DNA of 64,000 nucleotides from Phycicoccus sonneratiae (GTDB lineage Bacteria > Actinomycetota > Actinomycetes > Actinomycetales > Dermatophilaceae). The stretch spans positions 1 to 64,000 of the forward strand of contig NZ_JAFDVD010000005.1 in the NCBI RefSeq assembly GCF_016887965.1, written 5' to 3'. How positions within the stretch are numbered: the stretch's first letter is position 1; each line of letters starts with the position of its first letter. The notes below the pieces were generated by a model, which saw only the letters and a list, made by a program, of their open reading frames with translations, had not been told where the DNA came from and did no database searches. Both the position numbers and the translations under genes were made by a program. Shown one piece after another: positions 8,231 through 16,772 of this stretch.

Positions 8231-9715
8231 GTGCCCGACCGCCCCGCTCGACCGCCGCACCGCGGCCCCCGACAGCGCTCCCGGACCGCACCCGGGCAGC
8301 GCACCCGCCGCGCCGAGCCCACGCGTTTCGCGGCGTACACCCTGCTCCGGGCGGTGGCCGACGGGGCGTACGCCAACCTCGAGATGCCGCGGATGATCCG
8401 GCAGCGCCGCCTCGAGCCGCGCGACGCGGCCTTCGCCACCGAGCTGGCCTTCGGCACGATCCGCTGGCAGGGCCTGTACGACGCCGTCATCGCGGTCGCC
8501 GCCGACCGTCCCGTGGACCGGATCGACCCCGAGGTCCTCGACGTCCTGCGCCTCGGGGTCCACCAGCTGCTCGGGATGCGCGTCCCGCCGCACGCCGCCG
8601 CAGACCAGACGGTCGGGCTGGCCCGCACCGTCGTCGGCCAGGGGGCCTCGGGGCTGGTCAACGCCGTCCTGCGCCGGGTGGGGGAGCGCGACCTCGAGGG
8701 CTGGACCGAGGCCGTGGCCCCGGAGGGCGGGGGAGCGGCCGCCCTCGCGGTGCGCCACTCGCACCCCGAGTGGGTCGTCAGCGCCCTGCGCGCCGCGTTG
8801 CTCGGGCACGGCCGGGCCACGCCGGAGACCGTCGACGCCGAGCTCGCCGCCCTGCTCGCGGCGGACAACGAGCCGCCCCGCGTGCACGTCGTCGCGCGTC
8901 CGGGCCTGGCGACCGTCGACGAGCTCCTCCACGACGCCGACGCCGAGCGCAGCGCCACCTCCCCGATCGGGGCGGTCCTGCGCAGCGGCGACCCCGGGCG
9001 CATCGCCGCCGTCCGCGACGGCCGTGCCGCCGTGCAGGACGAGGGGTCGCAGCACCTGGCCCTCGCGCTCGCCGCGGTCGACGTCCCCGACGGCCTCCCG
9101 GCGCGCTGGCTCGACCTCTGCGCGGGCCCCGGCGGCAAGGCCGGGGTGCTCGGCGCCCTGGCGCTGCGGGCCGGCGCCGCCCTCACGGCGGTCGAGGTCA
9201 GCCCGCACCGCGCCGACCTCGTGCGCTCCAGCCTCGCTGCGCTCTCCCAGAAGGCCTCTGCCGCAGGGCATCCCGTCGACGTCAGGACTGCCGATGGCCG
9301 CGAGCTGGGCGCCGAGGAACCGGGCGCCTACGCCCGGGTGCTCGTCGACGCGCCGTGCACCGGGCTCGGGGCGCTGCGCCGCCGACCCGAGGCCCGCTGG
9401 CGCCGGCAGCCGTCCGACCTCGCCACCCTCGGGCCGCTCCAGCGGGCGCTGCTCGCCTCGGCGCTCGACGCCGTCGCGCCCGGGGGAGTGGTCGCCTACG
9501 CCACGTGCAGCCCGCACGTCGCCGAGACCCGGTTCGTCGTCTCCGACGTGCTCAAGAGGCGCGACGACGTCGAGGTGCTCGACGCCCGCCCGTTCCTCCG
9601 CGACGCCTCGGGGGCCCCCCTCGCCGACCTCGGCGACGGCCCGCACGTCCAGCTCTGGCCGCACGTCCACGGCACCGACGCGATGTTCCTCGCCCTGCTC
9701 CGGAGGCGACCGTGA
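8231..9715 (+). CDS. rsmB: 16S rRNA (cytosine-C5) methyltransferase RsmB/Sun
   Basis: This enzyme methylates C5 of a cytosine in 16S rRNA (C967 in E. coli numbering). The 494-residue product has a basic, disordered first 30 residues and then an N-terminal NusB-like domain (about 35-170). The C-terminal Rossmann methyltransferase domain carries the SAM-binding CAGPGGKAGVL loop, the LVDAPCTGLGALRRRPEARW motif IV and the YATCSPHVAET motif VI with its catalytic cysteine. The fmt-rsmB-rpe order is usual for actinobacteria. The GTG start is supported by a TANNNT box 6 bases upstream. Confidence 0.95.
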   Translation: MPDRPARPPHRGPRQRSRTAPGQRTRRAEPTRFAAYTLLRAVADGAYANLEMPRMIRQRRLEPRDAAFATELAFGTIRWQGLYDAVIAVAADRPVDRIDPEVLDVLRLGVHQLLGMRVPPHAAADQTVGLARTVVGQGASGLVNAVLRRVGERDLEGWTEAVAPEGGGAAALAVRHSHPEWVVSALRAALLGHGRATPETVDAELAALLAADNEPPRVHVVARPGLATVDELLHDADAERSATSPIGAVLRSGDPGRIAAVRDGRAAVQDEGSQHLALALAAVDVPDGLPARWLDLCAGPGGKAGVLGALALRAGAALTAVEVSPHRADLVRSSLAALSQKASAAGHPVDVRTADGRELGAEEPGAYARVLVDAPCTGLGALRRRPEARWRRQPSDLATLGPLQRALLASALDAVAPGGVVAYATCSPHVAETRFVVSDVLKRRDDVEVLDARPFLRDASGAPLADLGDGPHVQLWPHVHGTDAMFLALLRRRP

Positions 9716-10212
9716 CCGCGGACCTCGTGTGGCGCGCCCCGACACCGGCCGACGCCGAGGCCCTCGGCCGGATGCACTTCCGGGCCTGGGTCGACACCTA
9801 CGGCCCGCTCCTGCCCGACGGCTGGTTCGACGACCGCGGACCGGAGGACCGCATCGCCCTGTGGGCCCGGGTCACCGCCGAGCCGCTTCCGCTCGGCGTG
9901 CGACGCGTCGCGGTCCTCGACGGCAGCCGGCCGGTCGCGTGGTGCCAGACCGGCCCGGCGCGCGTCCACGAGGGCGTGGACCCCGTGCGCGACGAGGAGC
10001 TCTGGGGCCTCTACGTCGCCCGCGACCACCTCGGCACCGGGCTCGGGCAGGCGCTCCTCGAGTGGGGCGTCGGCGACCGCCCGGCCGAGCTGTGGGTCGC
10101 CGAGGGCAACGAGCGGGCCATCGCCTTCTACCGCCGCAACGGCTTCACCCTCGACGGCACGCAGGCCGAGAGCCGGGGCTTCCCCCTCGCGGAGCTGCGG
10201 ATGGTCCGCTGA
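9712..10212 (+). CDS. GNAT-family N-acetyltransferase
   Basis: This 166-residue protein has the single-domain GNAT length. The acetyl-CoA-binding motif A is LYVARDHLGTGLGQALLEWG near residues 100-119, and motif B follows (NERAIAFYRRNGF). The substrate cannot be predicted. The GTG start overlaps the rsmB stop as GTGA (9712-9715), with a GGAGG site at 9702-9706 inside the end of rsmB, so the two genes are translationally coupled. It converges with the NUDIX gene, 4 bp away. Confidence 0.88.
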   Translation: MTADLVWRAPTPADAEALGRMHFRAWVDTYGPLLPDGWFDDRGPEDRIALWARVTAEPLPLGVRRVAVLDGSRPVAWCQTGPARVHEGVDPVRDEELWGLYVARDHLGTGLGQALLEWGVGDRPAELWVAEGNERAIAFYRRNGFTLDGTQAESRGFPLAELRMVR

Positions 10213-10216
10213 GCGC

Positions 10217-10639
10217 TCAGGCCTCGCGGACGAGGAGGGGCAGGACGTGCTCGGCCAGCAGCGGCGCGAGGTCGTCCGGCCAGGGCAGCGTGTGCGGGTC
10301 GAGCCAGCGCTGCTCCTCGATCTCGGACTCCGGCGGCTCGCCGAGGGGCACCGGGGGGTGGGCGAAGACGACCGACTCGACGGTGCGGCCCTCCTCGTTG
10401 GCGGCCGCGGCGCTGAACAGGCCGAGCCGTTCCAGCCGGTCGGGGTCGAGGACCGCACCGACCTCCTCGGCCGCCTCGCGCACGGCCGTGCGCTCGGGCG
10501 GCTCGCCGGGCTCGTGCTTGCCCCCGACGAGCATGAAGCGCCGGGTGCCCCGCTTGCGGACGGTGAGGACGCGGCCGGCCGGGTCGCGCAGGACCACGGC
10601 GCTGACCCGGATCGGCTCGGGCGGTGCGGCGGAGGTCAC
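10217..10639 (-). CDS. NUDIX hydrolase
   Basis: NUDIX enzymes hydrolyse nucleoside diphosphates linked to another moiety. The 140-residue protein has a complete Nudix box, G-x5-E-x7-REAAEEVGA (starting GGKHEPGEPPERTAVREA near residues 37-54), with the metal-binding glutamates intact. The specific substrate is unknown. The frame stays open far upstream, but GTG 10639 was chosen because TAGGGT lies 8 bases before it and the domain begins directly after it. The gene diverges from rpe, with the two -10 boxes 12 bases apart. Confidence 0.85.
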   Translation of the reverse strand: MTSAAPPEPIRVSAVVLRDPAGRVLTVRKRGTRRFMLVGGKHEPGEPPERTAVREAAEEVGAVLDPDRLERLGLFSAAAANEEGRTVESVVFAHPPVPLGEPPESEIEEQRWLDPHTLPWPDDLAPLLAEHVLPLLVREA

Positions 10640-10647
10640 GGTGACCG

Positions 10648-10653
10648 ACCCTA
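10648..10653 (-). promoter_or_regulatory. -10 box of the NUDIX gene
   Basis: TAGGGT on the minus strand lies 8 bases before the GTG start. Confidence 0.5.
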
Positions 10654-10665
10654 GCCGCCGATCGC

Positions 10666-10671
10666 TAGGGT
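10666..10671 (+). promoter_or_regulatory. -10 box of a leaderless rpe transcript
   Basis: TAGGGT lies 7 bases before GTG 10679. It overlaps the upstream GTG at 10670, which argues that 10679 is the true start. Confidence 0.55.
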
Positions 10672-10678
10672 GACGCCC

Positions 10679-11335
10679 GTGCAGATCTCCCCCTCGATCC
10701 TCTCGGCCGACTTCGCGAACCTCCAGTCCGAGCTCGAGGCGATCTCGAACGCCGACTGGGCGCACGTCGACGTCATGGACAACCACTTCGTCCCCAACCT
10801 CACCCTCGGCCTGCCGGTCGTCGAGGCGCTGCTCGAGGTCTCGCCGGTCCCCGTCGACTGCCACCTGATGATCGAGGACCCCGACCGCTGGGCCCCGGGG
10901 TACGCCGAGGCCGGCGCGCAGTCGGTGACCTTCCACGTCGAGGCCGCACGCGACCCGGTCGCCACCGCCCGCGCCATCCGGGCCGCCGGGGCCCGGGCCG
11001 CCTTCGCCGTCAAGCCCGGGACCCCCTTCGACCCCTACGAGGAGCTCCTCGCCGAGGTCGACATGGTCCTCGTCATGACCGTCGAGCCCGGCTTCGGGGG
11101 ACAGTCGTTCATGGCCGACCAGATGCCCAAGGTGCGCCGGGTCCGTGAGGCCGTGCGCCGCCGGGGCGGGGAGATCTGGGTCCAGGTCGACGGCGGTGTC
11201 TCCGCCGACACCATCGAGCAGTGCGCCGAGGCGGGCGCCGACGTCTTCGTCGCCGGGTCGGCCGTCTACGGCAAGGACTCGGCGGCCGCGGCCGTCGACG
11301 ACCTGCGGGCCCTCGCCGAGCGGCACCGGCACTGA
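10679..11335 (+). CDS. rpe: Ribulose-phosphate 3-epimerase
   Basis: Rpe interconverts ribulose-5-phosphate and xylulose-5-phosphate in the pentose phosphate pathway (EC 5.1.3.1). It is a TIM barrel with the family signatures [23 protein letters not shown] (metal His and catalytic Asp), [18 protein letters not shown] and VDGGVSADT with the second catalytic Asp. A GTG three codons upstream (10670) is possible, but it lies inside the -10 box, so 10679 (218 residues) is preferred. The pentapeptide gene follows after 2 bp. Confidence 0.93.
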   Translation: MQISPSILSADFANLQSELEAISNADWAHVDVMDNHFVPNLTLGLPVVEALLEVSPVPVDCHLMIEDPDRWAPGYAEAGAQSVTFHVEAARDPVATARAIRAAGARAAFAVKPGTPFDPYEELLAEVDMVLVMTVEPGFGGQSFMADQMPKVRRVREAVRRRGGEIWVQVDGGVSADTIEQCAEAGADVFVAGSAVYGKDSAAAAVDDLRALAERHRH

Positions 11336-11337
11336 CG

Positions 11338-11949
11338 ATGCCCTCCCTCCTCGAGCGACTGGCCGGCACCGACGGGTACGCCGCCGACCTCGACCTCACC
11401 GAGGGGCTGGCGCCCGGCGAGCTGCTCGAGGGCGTCGAGCTCGAGGGCTGCCGGCTCGAGGGCTGCGTCCTCGAGAAGGCGGTGCTGCGCGACTGCACGT
11501 TCACCGACTGCACCTTCACCGGCTGCAACCTCTCGATGGCCGACCTCGCCGGCAGCCGCTTCACGGACTGCCGGTTCGTCGACTGCAAGGCGCTCGCCGT
11601 CCAGTGGTCCCGGGCCGCGCCGGCGCCCCTGTCGACCCGCCCGTGGGACCTCGAGCGGTGCCGCCTCGACCTCGGCTCGTTCCGCGACACCGAGGCCGCC
11701 GGCTCGCGCTTCACCGACTGCTCGCTGCGCGAGGTCGACCTCGCCGGTGCCGACCTGCGGCGGGCCGTGCTGACCGGCTGCGACCTCTCCGGGGCCACCT
11801 TCGCCGGCACCGACCTGCGCGAGGCCGACCTCGTCGGCGCCTCGGGCTACGTCGTCGACCCCGCGGAGAACCGGGTGCGCGGGATGCGCGTCGACGCCGT
11901 GGCGGCGGCCGGCATCCTCCGGGCGATGGGCCTGGTCGTCGAGGGGTAG
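11338..11949 (+). CDS. Cysteine-rich pentapeptide-repeat protein
   Basis: The 203-residue product folds as a pentapeptide-repeat right-handed helix, judged by A/C-(D/N/T)-L/F-x-x repeats across residues about 25-90 and 100-165. The first block repeats cysteine at the inward position (GCRLEGCVLEKAVLRDCTF, TGCNLSMADLAGSRFTDC). Family members include DNA-mimic gyrase inhibitors such as MfpA and Qnr, but many have no known role. The ATG lies 2 bp after the rpe stop, so the genes are co-transcribed. A gyrase-related function is possible but unproven. Confidence 0.82.
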   Translation: MPSLLERLAGTDGYAADLDLTEGLAPGELLEGVELEGCRLEGCVLEKAVLRDCTFTDCTFTGCNLSMADLAGSRFTDCRFVDCKALAVQWSRAAPAPLSTRPWDLERCRLDLGSFRDTEAAGSRFTDCSLREVDLAGADLRRAVLTGCDLSGATFAGTDLREADLVGASGYVVDPAENRVRGMRVDAVAAAGILRAMGLVVEG

Positions 11950-12060
11950 TTCACCGGATCTTGAGCGGTTCTTGCTCGACCGACCGGGCGCGGCGCCGAT
12001 GGGAGGGGGACCACGGTCGCCGGCACCGGCCGGCCGACCGCCCACGGAAGGGACCATCCG

Positions 12061-13941
12061 GTGACCACAGCAGCCGCCCCGTCGGCACGACCCCGAGGGG
12101 GGCCCCTCGGCCTCCTCCTCGCGCCGATCCTCGTCGTCGTCCGCCGGTTGCGCCTGCGCGCGCGCCTCGTCGCGCTGACCGTCGTCCTCCTCGTCCCGAC
12201 CGTCGTCCTCGGCCAGGCCTTCCTCGGCTCGAGCCGTGACGACATCGCGTTCGCCGCCCGGGAGCGCGCCGGGGTCGAGGTCGTCCGGCCGGCGCTCGTG
12301 GCCCTCACCGAGATCGCCGCCGGCCACCGACCCGACCTCACCGCCCTGCGGACGGCCGTCGCCGCCCACCCCGAGCTCGCCGCCGACGAGGCCCTCGCCG
12401 CCGTCGTCGCGAAGGACGCCGAGGTGGGCACACCGGAGGGGGCGTGGGCGAGCGCCAAGGCCCTCGTGGCCTTCGTCGGGGCGGTCGGCGCCTCGTCGAA
12501 CCTCGTCCTCGACCCGGACCTCGACTCCTTCTCCGTGATGGACGCCGTCGTGCTCCAGCTCGCGAACGCCCTCGAGCACGCGGCCGAGGCCCGCATCCCC
12601 GGTGACGGGTCGGACGCGCAGCGCATCGCCGACCGGGCCATGCTCGCCGGCGGTCTCGCCGGGCACCTGGAGATCCTCGCCGGCGACGTCGAGACGGCGC
12701 TCTCGGCGACCGAGCGGGGATCGCTGGCCGCCGAGCTGTCGGCCCTCACCCGGGCCGCCGACGCCGGTGGCGCCCTCGACGAGGCGGTCTCCGGAGCCCT
12801 CGCCGACCAGCGGGCCGCCGACACCTCCGCCTTCGCCACCGCGGCCGCCGCGGCCGTGGGCCCCTCCCTCGACGCCCTCGACGCCCTGCTCGCCACCCGC
12901 GTCGCCGCGCTCCGGGGGACGCAGACCCGCATCGTCCTCGTCAGCGCTGTGTCGATCGTCCTCGCCCTGTGGCTGGTCACCGGCGTCGTCGTGCTCACCC
13001 GCCGGGAGGCCACGACGACGGTCGAGGCCGTGCGCGCCCTCGCCGACGGCGACCTGCGCGCACGCGAGCTGCCCGACGGCGGCGACGAGTTCGGCGACAT
13101 CGGCCGATCCCTGGGTGCGGCGACGGCCACGCTCCGCGAGACGATCGCCGCCATCGGCGAGGACGCGGTGACGCTGGCGGCCGCGAGCGAGGAGATGTCG
13201 GCGGCGAGCTCGTCGATCGCCGACGCCGCCCAGCACACGAGCGCCAGCGCGCAGACCGCCACCGACGCCGCCCAGTCGGTGTTCGCCCACGTCGACAACC
13301 TCTCGGCGGCCTCCACCCAGTTCGGCGCCTCGATCGGCGAGATCGCGCACAACGCGAGCGAGGCGGCCCGGGTGGCCGTCGGCGCGACCGACCTCGCCCG
13401 CCGGACCACCGCCACCGTCGACCAGCTCGGCCGGTCCTCGGCCGAGATCACCGACGTCATCGCCCTCATCCGTGCGGTCGCCGAGCAGACCAACGTCCTC
13501 GCGCTCAACGCGACGATCGAGGCGGCCCGGGCCGGGGAGGCCGGCCGCGGGTTCGCGGTCGTGGCCAACGAGGTCAAGGACCTCGCCCGGCAGACCGCCG
13601 AGGCGACCGCCGACATCACCGACCGGGTGACGCAGATCCAGGTCGACGGCGCCGCCGCCGCCGAGGCCATCGAGGAGATCGCCGGGGTCGTCGAGCAGAT
13701 CAACGAGTTCCAGACCTCGATCGCCGGCGCGGTCGAGGAGCAGAGCGTCACCGCGGCCGAGATCAGCCAGCGGGCCGCCGAGGCGGCCTCGAGCGCGGGG
13801 TACATCTCGACGTCGGTGACCGCCGTCGCCGAGACCGCCCAGGTGACGAGCGGCTCGGCGTCGGACTCGCAGTCGGCCTCGCAGGAGCTCGCGCGGATGA
13901 GCTCGCAGCTGCAGACGATGGTCGGCCGCTTCCGGGCCTGA
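12061..13941 (+). CDS. Methyl-accepting chemotaxis protein
   Basis: This 626-residue transmembrane receptor has a first membrane segment at about 37-60, an extracytoplasmic helical sensor domain to about 288, a second membrane segment at about 289-314, a HAMP domain to about 370, and a long cytoplasmic signalling coiled coil. The CheA/CheW-binding hairpin is intact around [20 protein letters not shown]. The ligand is unknown and no che or flagellar genes lie in the window, so this is an orphan receptor here. GTG 12061 is supported by a GGAAGG site at 12046-12051, about 9 bases upstream. The leader at 11950-12060 shows no clear promoter. Confidence 0.92.
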   Translation: MTTAAAPSARPRGGPLGLLLAPILVVVRRLRLRARLVALTVVLLVPTVVLGQAFLGSSRDDIAFAARERAGVEVVRPALVALTEIAAGHRPDLTALRTAVAAHPELAADEALAAVVAKDAEVGTPEGAWASAKALVAFVGAVGASSNLVLDPDLDSFSVMDAVVLQLANALEHAAEARIPGDGSDAQRIADRAMLAGGLAGHLEILAGDVETALSATERGSLAAELSALTRAADAGGALDEAVSGALADQRAADTSAFATAAAAAVGPSLDALDALLATRVAALRGTQTRIVLVSAVSIVLALWLVTGVVVLTRREATTTVEAVRALADGDLRARELPDGGDEFGDIGRSLGAATATLRETIAAIGEDAVTLAAASEEMSAASSSIADAAQHTSASAQTATDAAQSVFAHVDNLSAASTQFGASIGEIAHNASEAARVAVGATDLARRTTATVDQLGRSSAEITDVIALIRAVAEQTNVLALNATIEAARAGEAGRGFAVVANEVKDLARQTAEATADITDRVTQIQVDGAAAAEAIEEIAGVVEQINEFQTSIAGAVEEQSVTAAEISQRAAEAASSAGYISTSVTAVAETAQVTSGSASDSQSASQELARMSSQLQTMVGRFRA

Positions 13942-13947
13942 GGCGGC

Positions 13948-14472
13948 TCAGCCGTCGGCGACCGTCAGGGGGTCGTCGACGGCGTGGATCGTCACGGTGA
14001 AGCCGAGGTCGTCGGCGTCCTCGCCGAGCGGCCCGGTGGACACGACGACGCCGGTGGCGACGTCGAGCCCGACCACCCACGGCACGCCCCACCCGCCGAG
14101 CAGGGACCCGCACGGACACCGGGGTTCGTAGCCCTCGGTGGCCGTCATCCGGGCCCACCAGGTCTCGCGGCCGTGCCGCGTCGTCGCGGCCAGCCCGCCG
14201 ACGTCGGTGCCGACCGCGAGCTCGACCGGGGCGAGCATCGCCGGCCAGTCCGGGCGCCACGCCGGGTCGGCCGCCGGCCCGCCCCGAGCGGGGCGCTCGT
14301 CGAGCACGTGCAGGCGCCCGGCGGAGGTCCGGACGCGCAGCCACCCCGGGCGCCGGAGCCACGCCTCGACCTGCTCGCCGTCGGCCCGCCGGTGCGTGAA
14401 CCGGAGCGTCGTGAACCGCCACGGGCCGGGTCGGGTCAGCGCGCGGAAGCACTCCTCGGTCGGGGCGGGCAC
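13948..14472 (-). CDS. Conserved hypothetical protein, Cys-containing
   Basis: I do not recognise this gene. From GTG 14472 it encodes 174 residues with a TEECFRALTRPGPWRF start, a CPCG pair near the middle of the C-terminal half (YEPRCPCGSLLGG) and a C-terminus ending FTVTIHAVDDPLTVADG. No signal peptide or membrane segment is visible. The frame stays open upstream to GTG 14580 and beyond, but that extension uses rare AT-ending codons and crosses the divergent riboswitch promoter, so the shorter form is preferred. It converges on the chemoreceptor gene with 6 bp between stops. Confidence 0.5.
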   Translation of the reverse strand: MPAPTEECFRALTRPGPWRFTTLRFTHRRADGEQVEAWLRRPGWLRVRTSAGRLHVLDERPARGGPAADPAWRPDWPAMLAPVELAVGTDVGGLAATTRHGRETWWARMTATEGYEPRCPCGSLLGGWGVPWVVGLDVATGVVVSTGPLGEDADDLGFTVTIHAVDDPLTVADG

Positions 14473-14542
14473 GGACTCAGGGGACCACCAGGGCGCGGGC
14501 GGCGGCCAGCGAGTTTCGTGGCCGAACGCACAGCGGGCACCG

Positions 14543-14572
14543 ATGACGGCCCCGCCCCGGGGGATGCATACT
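14543..14572 (+). promoter_or_regulatory. Promoter of the FMN riboswitch transcript
   Basis: ATGACG (14543-14548) and CATACT (14567-14572) are spaced by 18 bases as -35/-10 boxes. This would place transcription start at about 14579, exactly where the riboswitch P1 stem begins. Confidence 0.5.
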
Positions 14573-14577
14573 GTCCC

Positions 14578-14706
14578 CACGTGCTCCGGGGTCGGTGAAA
14601 CTCCGAGCCGGCGGTGACAGTCCGCGACCCGACCGCAGCCAGCGGCCGGTTGACCTGGTGGAACTCCAGGACCGACGGTGAAAGTCCGGATGGTAGGCAG
14701 CACGTG
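14578..14706 (+). ncRNA. FMN riboswitch (RFN element) aptamer
   Basis: The conserved RFN blocks are present in order: GGTGAAACTCCGAGCCGGCGGT (part shown as GAGCCGGCGGT near 14600-14612), AGTCCGCGACCC, the GACCTGGTGGAACTCCAGGA arm, CCGACGGTGAAAGTCCGGAT, then GGTAGGCAGC. The closing stem P1 is a perfect 8-bp pair, CACGTGCT (14578-14585) with AGCACGTG (14699-14706). FMN-bound aptamers of this class repress riboflavin synthesis or uptake genes, and here the downstream gene is a riboflavin transporter. Confidence 0.95.
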
Positions 14707-14723
14707 CCGGCAGGGTGTGCCGG
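14707..14723 (+). promoter_or_regulatory. Hairpin directly after the aptamer
   Basis: CCGGCA (14707-14712) pairs with TGCCGG (14718-14723) around a 5-base loop, immediately after P1. It is probably part of the expression platform and too weak to be a terminator alone. Confidence 0.45.
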
Positions 14724-14765
14724 GTCCGTCGACCCGTGCGTACCCCGATGGTGCAGTCCCCCGGA

Positions 14766-14802
14766 GTTCGTCCGAGAAGCATCACGAACCCGAAGGACGA
14801 AC
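14766..14802 (+). promoter_or_regulatory. Shine-Dalgarno sequestering hairpin
   Basis: GTTCGTCC (14766-14773) is perfectly complementary to GGACGAAC (14795-14802), with a 21-base loop. The 3' arm contains the GGA of the only ribosome-binding-like site (GAAGGA, 14792-14797) before the transporter gene. An alternative pairing of CCCCGGAG (14759-14766) with CTCCGGGG (14584-14591) would invade P1, so the riboswitch probably controls translation. Confidence 0.5.
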
Positions 14803-14809
14803 ACCTCTC

Positions 14810-15568
14810 ATGAACACCCTCGCCACTGCGACCGACGCGTCGCAGAACCTCTTCCAGCAGCTGATCGACCTCAGCATCCCCATCGGGCAGTACCAGCTCC
14901 ACGTCCTCGAGGTCGTCGGCGTCCTCATCGGCGTCGCGTCCGCCTGGTACGGCATGCACCGCAAGGTCTGGGCCTGGCCCGTCGGCATCCTCGCCAACAT
15001 CATGCTGTTCTTCGTCTACGTCGGCGCCACGTTCGGTGCCGACCAGCGCATCCCCCTCTTCGGCCAGGCCGGCCGGCAGGTCTTCTTCATCGTCGTGAGC
15101 ATCTACGGCTGGGCGGCCTGGGCGGCCACCCGGCGTCGTGGCGGCGGCGACGCCCCGGCGGTCAACCCGCGGTGGATGACCGCGCGCGAGCGGGCCGTCG
15201 TCGCCGCCGGCTGGCTCGTCGGGACCGCGGTCGTCTGGTGGGCCTTCGTCGCCCTCTGGAACCTCGCGCCGAACCCGTTCTGGACCCCGCAGTGGTGGTA
15301 CTACGCCGCCGACGCGTGGATCTTCGTCGGCTCGATCGTCGCCACCTACGCGATGGCCCGCGGCTGGAACGAGTTCTGGCTGGCCTGGATCGGCGTCGAC
15401 CTCATCGGCGTGCCCCTCGGGTTCGCCACCGGGTACGTGCCGACGTCGGTGATGTACATCTTCTACGGCGCCTTCGTCCTCTACGGCTTCAGCCAGTGGG
15501 TCAAGGTCACCCGCGCCTCCGAGCGGGAGCGCACGACCCCGACCTCCGAGCCGGCGCCCGTCGCCTGA
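14810..15568 (+). CDS. ribM: Riboflavin transporter, RibM/PnuX (PnuC family)
   Basis: The 252-residue protein is a polytopic membrane protein of the PnuC fold, with the family-typical WAWPVGILANIMLFFVYVGA segment, the paired Trp/Gln region and about seven hydrophobic segments. PnuC relatives take up nicotinamide riboside by facilitated diffusion. The actinobacterial branch called RibM or PnuX transports riboflavin and is known to be controlled by FMN riboswitches. The FMN aptamer 100 bases upstream therefore decides the substrate call. The ATG at 14810 follows a GAAGGA site by 12 bases, a long spacing. A terminator hairpin separates it from hisE. Confidence 0.9.
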   Translation: MNTLATATDASQNLFQQLIDLSIPIGQYQLHVLEVVGVLIGVASAWYGMHRKVWAWPVGILANIMLFFVYVGATFGADQRIPLFGQAGRQVFFIVVSIYGWAAWAATRRRGGGDAPAVNPRWMTARERAVVAAGWLVGTAVVWWAFVALWNLAPNPFWTPQWWYYAADAWIFVGSIVATYAMARGWNEFWLAWIGVDLIGVPLGFATGYVPTSVMYIFYGAFVLYGFSQWVKVTRASERERTTPTSEPAPVA

Positions 15569-15577
15569 CCGCGGGAC

Positions 15578-15611
15578 GGCGGCGGCACGGACGGGCGTCC
15601 GGGCCGCCGCC
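15578..15611 (+). terminator. Terminator after the riboflavin transporter
   Basis: GGCGGCGGC (15578-15586) pairs with GCCGCCGCC (15603-15611), and an inner GGAC/GTCC stem (15589-15592/15597-15600) has a 4-base loop. It is followed by a C-rich tract, not T. Confidence 0.7.
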
Positions 15612-15620
15612 GCACCCCCG

Positions 15621-15626
15621 TACCCT
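15621..15626 (+). promoter_or_regulatory. -10 box of a leaderless hisE transcript
   Basis: TACCCT lies 8 bases before GTG 15635, and no Shine-Dalgarno sequence is present. Confidence 0.5.
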
Positions 15627-15634
15627 TGTGCCTC

Positions 15635-15898
15635 GTGAAGACGTTCGACGCGCTGTACGCCGAGCTCGCCGAGAAGGCCCGGACCCGCCCCGAGGGCTCG
15701 GGCACCGTGGCCGCCCTCGACGCCGGCGTCCATGCCATCGGCAAGAAGATCGTGGAGGAGGCCGCCGAGGTGTGGATGGCCGCCGAGCACGAGGGCCGCG
15801 AGCGCACCGCCGAGGAGGTCAGCCAGCTGCTGTACCACCTCCAGGTGCTCATGGTCGCGACCGACCTCACCCCCGACGACGTCTACCGCCACCTCTGA
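15635..15898 (+). CDS. hisE: Phosphoribosyl-ATP pyrophosphatase
   Basis: HisE hydrolyses phosphoribosyl-ATP to phosphoribosyl-AMP, the second step of histidine synthesis (EC 3.6.1.31). The 87-residue all-alpha protein carries the MazG-like metal motif [13 protein letters not shown] and the second helix [14 protein letters not shown]. The start was set at GTG 15635 because homology begins at [15 protein letters not shown]; an upstream TTG at 15626 overlaps the -10 box. hisG follows after 28 bp, so first-step and second-step enzymes are co-transcribed. Confidence 0.93.
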   Translation: MKTFDALYAELAEKARTRPEGSGTVAALDAGVHAIGKKIVEEAAEVWMAAEHEGRERTAEEVSQLLYHLQVLMVATDLTPDDVYRHL

Positions 15899-15926
15899 GC
15901 GGCCCGAACCCGAGGACCACCACCCC

Positions 15927-16772
15927 ATGCTGCGCATCGCCGTCCCCAACAAGGGGTCGCTCTCCGAGCCCGCGGCCGCCATGCTCCGTGAGGCCGGCTA
16001 CCGCACCCGCCGCGACACCAAGGAGCTCGTCGTCACCGACGCCGACAACGGCGTCGAGCTCTTCTACCTCCGCCCCCGCGACATCGCGGTCTACGTCGGC
16101 TCCGGCACCGTCGACTGCGGCGTCACCGGCCGCGACCTGCTCCTCGACTCCGGGTCGGCCGCCGTCGAGGTGATGACCCTCGGCTTCGGCGGCTCGACCT
16201 TCCGGTACGCCGCCCGGCCCGGCACCGCCTCCGGCGTCGACGGGCTCGCCGGGCGCCGGGTGGCGACCAGCTACCCGGGCCTGGTCGAGAAGCACCTCGC
16301 CGACCACGGCGTGCAGGCCGAGGTCGTGCGCCTCGACGGCGCCGTCGAGACGGCCATCACCCTCGGCGTCGCCGACGTCATCGCCGACGTCGTCGAGACC
16401 GGCGCGACGCTGCGCAGCCAGGGCCTCGAGGTCTTCGGCGACCCGATCCTGCGCAGCGAGGCCGTGCTCGTGCGCCGCGAGGGCAGCGAGGAGAAGGCCG
16501 GCATCGAGGTGCTGCGCCGCCGCCTGCTCGGGGTGGTCACCGCGCGGCACTACGTGATGCTCGACTACGACGTGCCCGCGTCCCTCGTCGACCGCGCGTG
16601 CGCCGTCACCCCCGGCCTCGAGAGCCCCACCGTGTCCTCGCTCCAGAACCGCGACTGGTGCGCGGTCCGGGCGATGGTCCCGCGGGTCGGCACGAACGCC
16701 GTCATGGACGAGCTCTACGAGCTCGGGGCCCGGGCCATCCTCGTCACCGACATCACCGCCTGCCGGCTGTGA
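15927..16772 (+). CDS. hisG: ATP phosphoribosyltransferase
   Basis: HisG condenses ATP with PRPP, the committed and feedback-inhibited step of histidine synthesis (EC 2.4.2.17). The 281-residue product is the long form. It starts MLRIAVPNKGSLSEP, has the PRPP-binding ADVIADVVETGATLRS loop, and has a C-terminal ACT-like regulatory domain (about 205-281) that binds histidine. A GAGGA site at 15912-15916 precedes the ATG. The stop overlaps the next gene as GTGA. Confidence 0.96.
   Translation: MLRIAVPNKGSLSEPAAAMLREAGYRTRRDTKELVVTDADNGVELFYLRPRDIAVYVGSGTVDCGVTGRDLLLDSGSAAVEVMTLGFGGSTFRYAARPGTASGVDGLAGRRVATSYPGLVEKHLADHGVQAEVVRLDGAVETAITLGVADVIADVVETGATLRSQGLEVFGDPILRSEAVLVRREGSEEKAGIEVLRRRLLGVVTARHYVMLDYDVPASLVDRACAVTPGLESPTVSSLQNRDWCAVRAMVPRVGTNAVMDELYELGARAILVTDITACRL

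Noticed and set aside
10670-10678. rpe start at GTG 10670
   Set aside because: This codon overlaps the TAGGGT -10 box; the GTG at 10679 fits both the leaderless spacing and the family N-terminus.
14473-14703. N-terminal extension of the unknown minus-strand gene across the FMN riboswitch
   Set aside because: The region is the antisense of a conserved aptamer and its promoter, uses rare codons, and has no ribosome-binding site. The start at 14472 is preferred.
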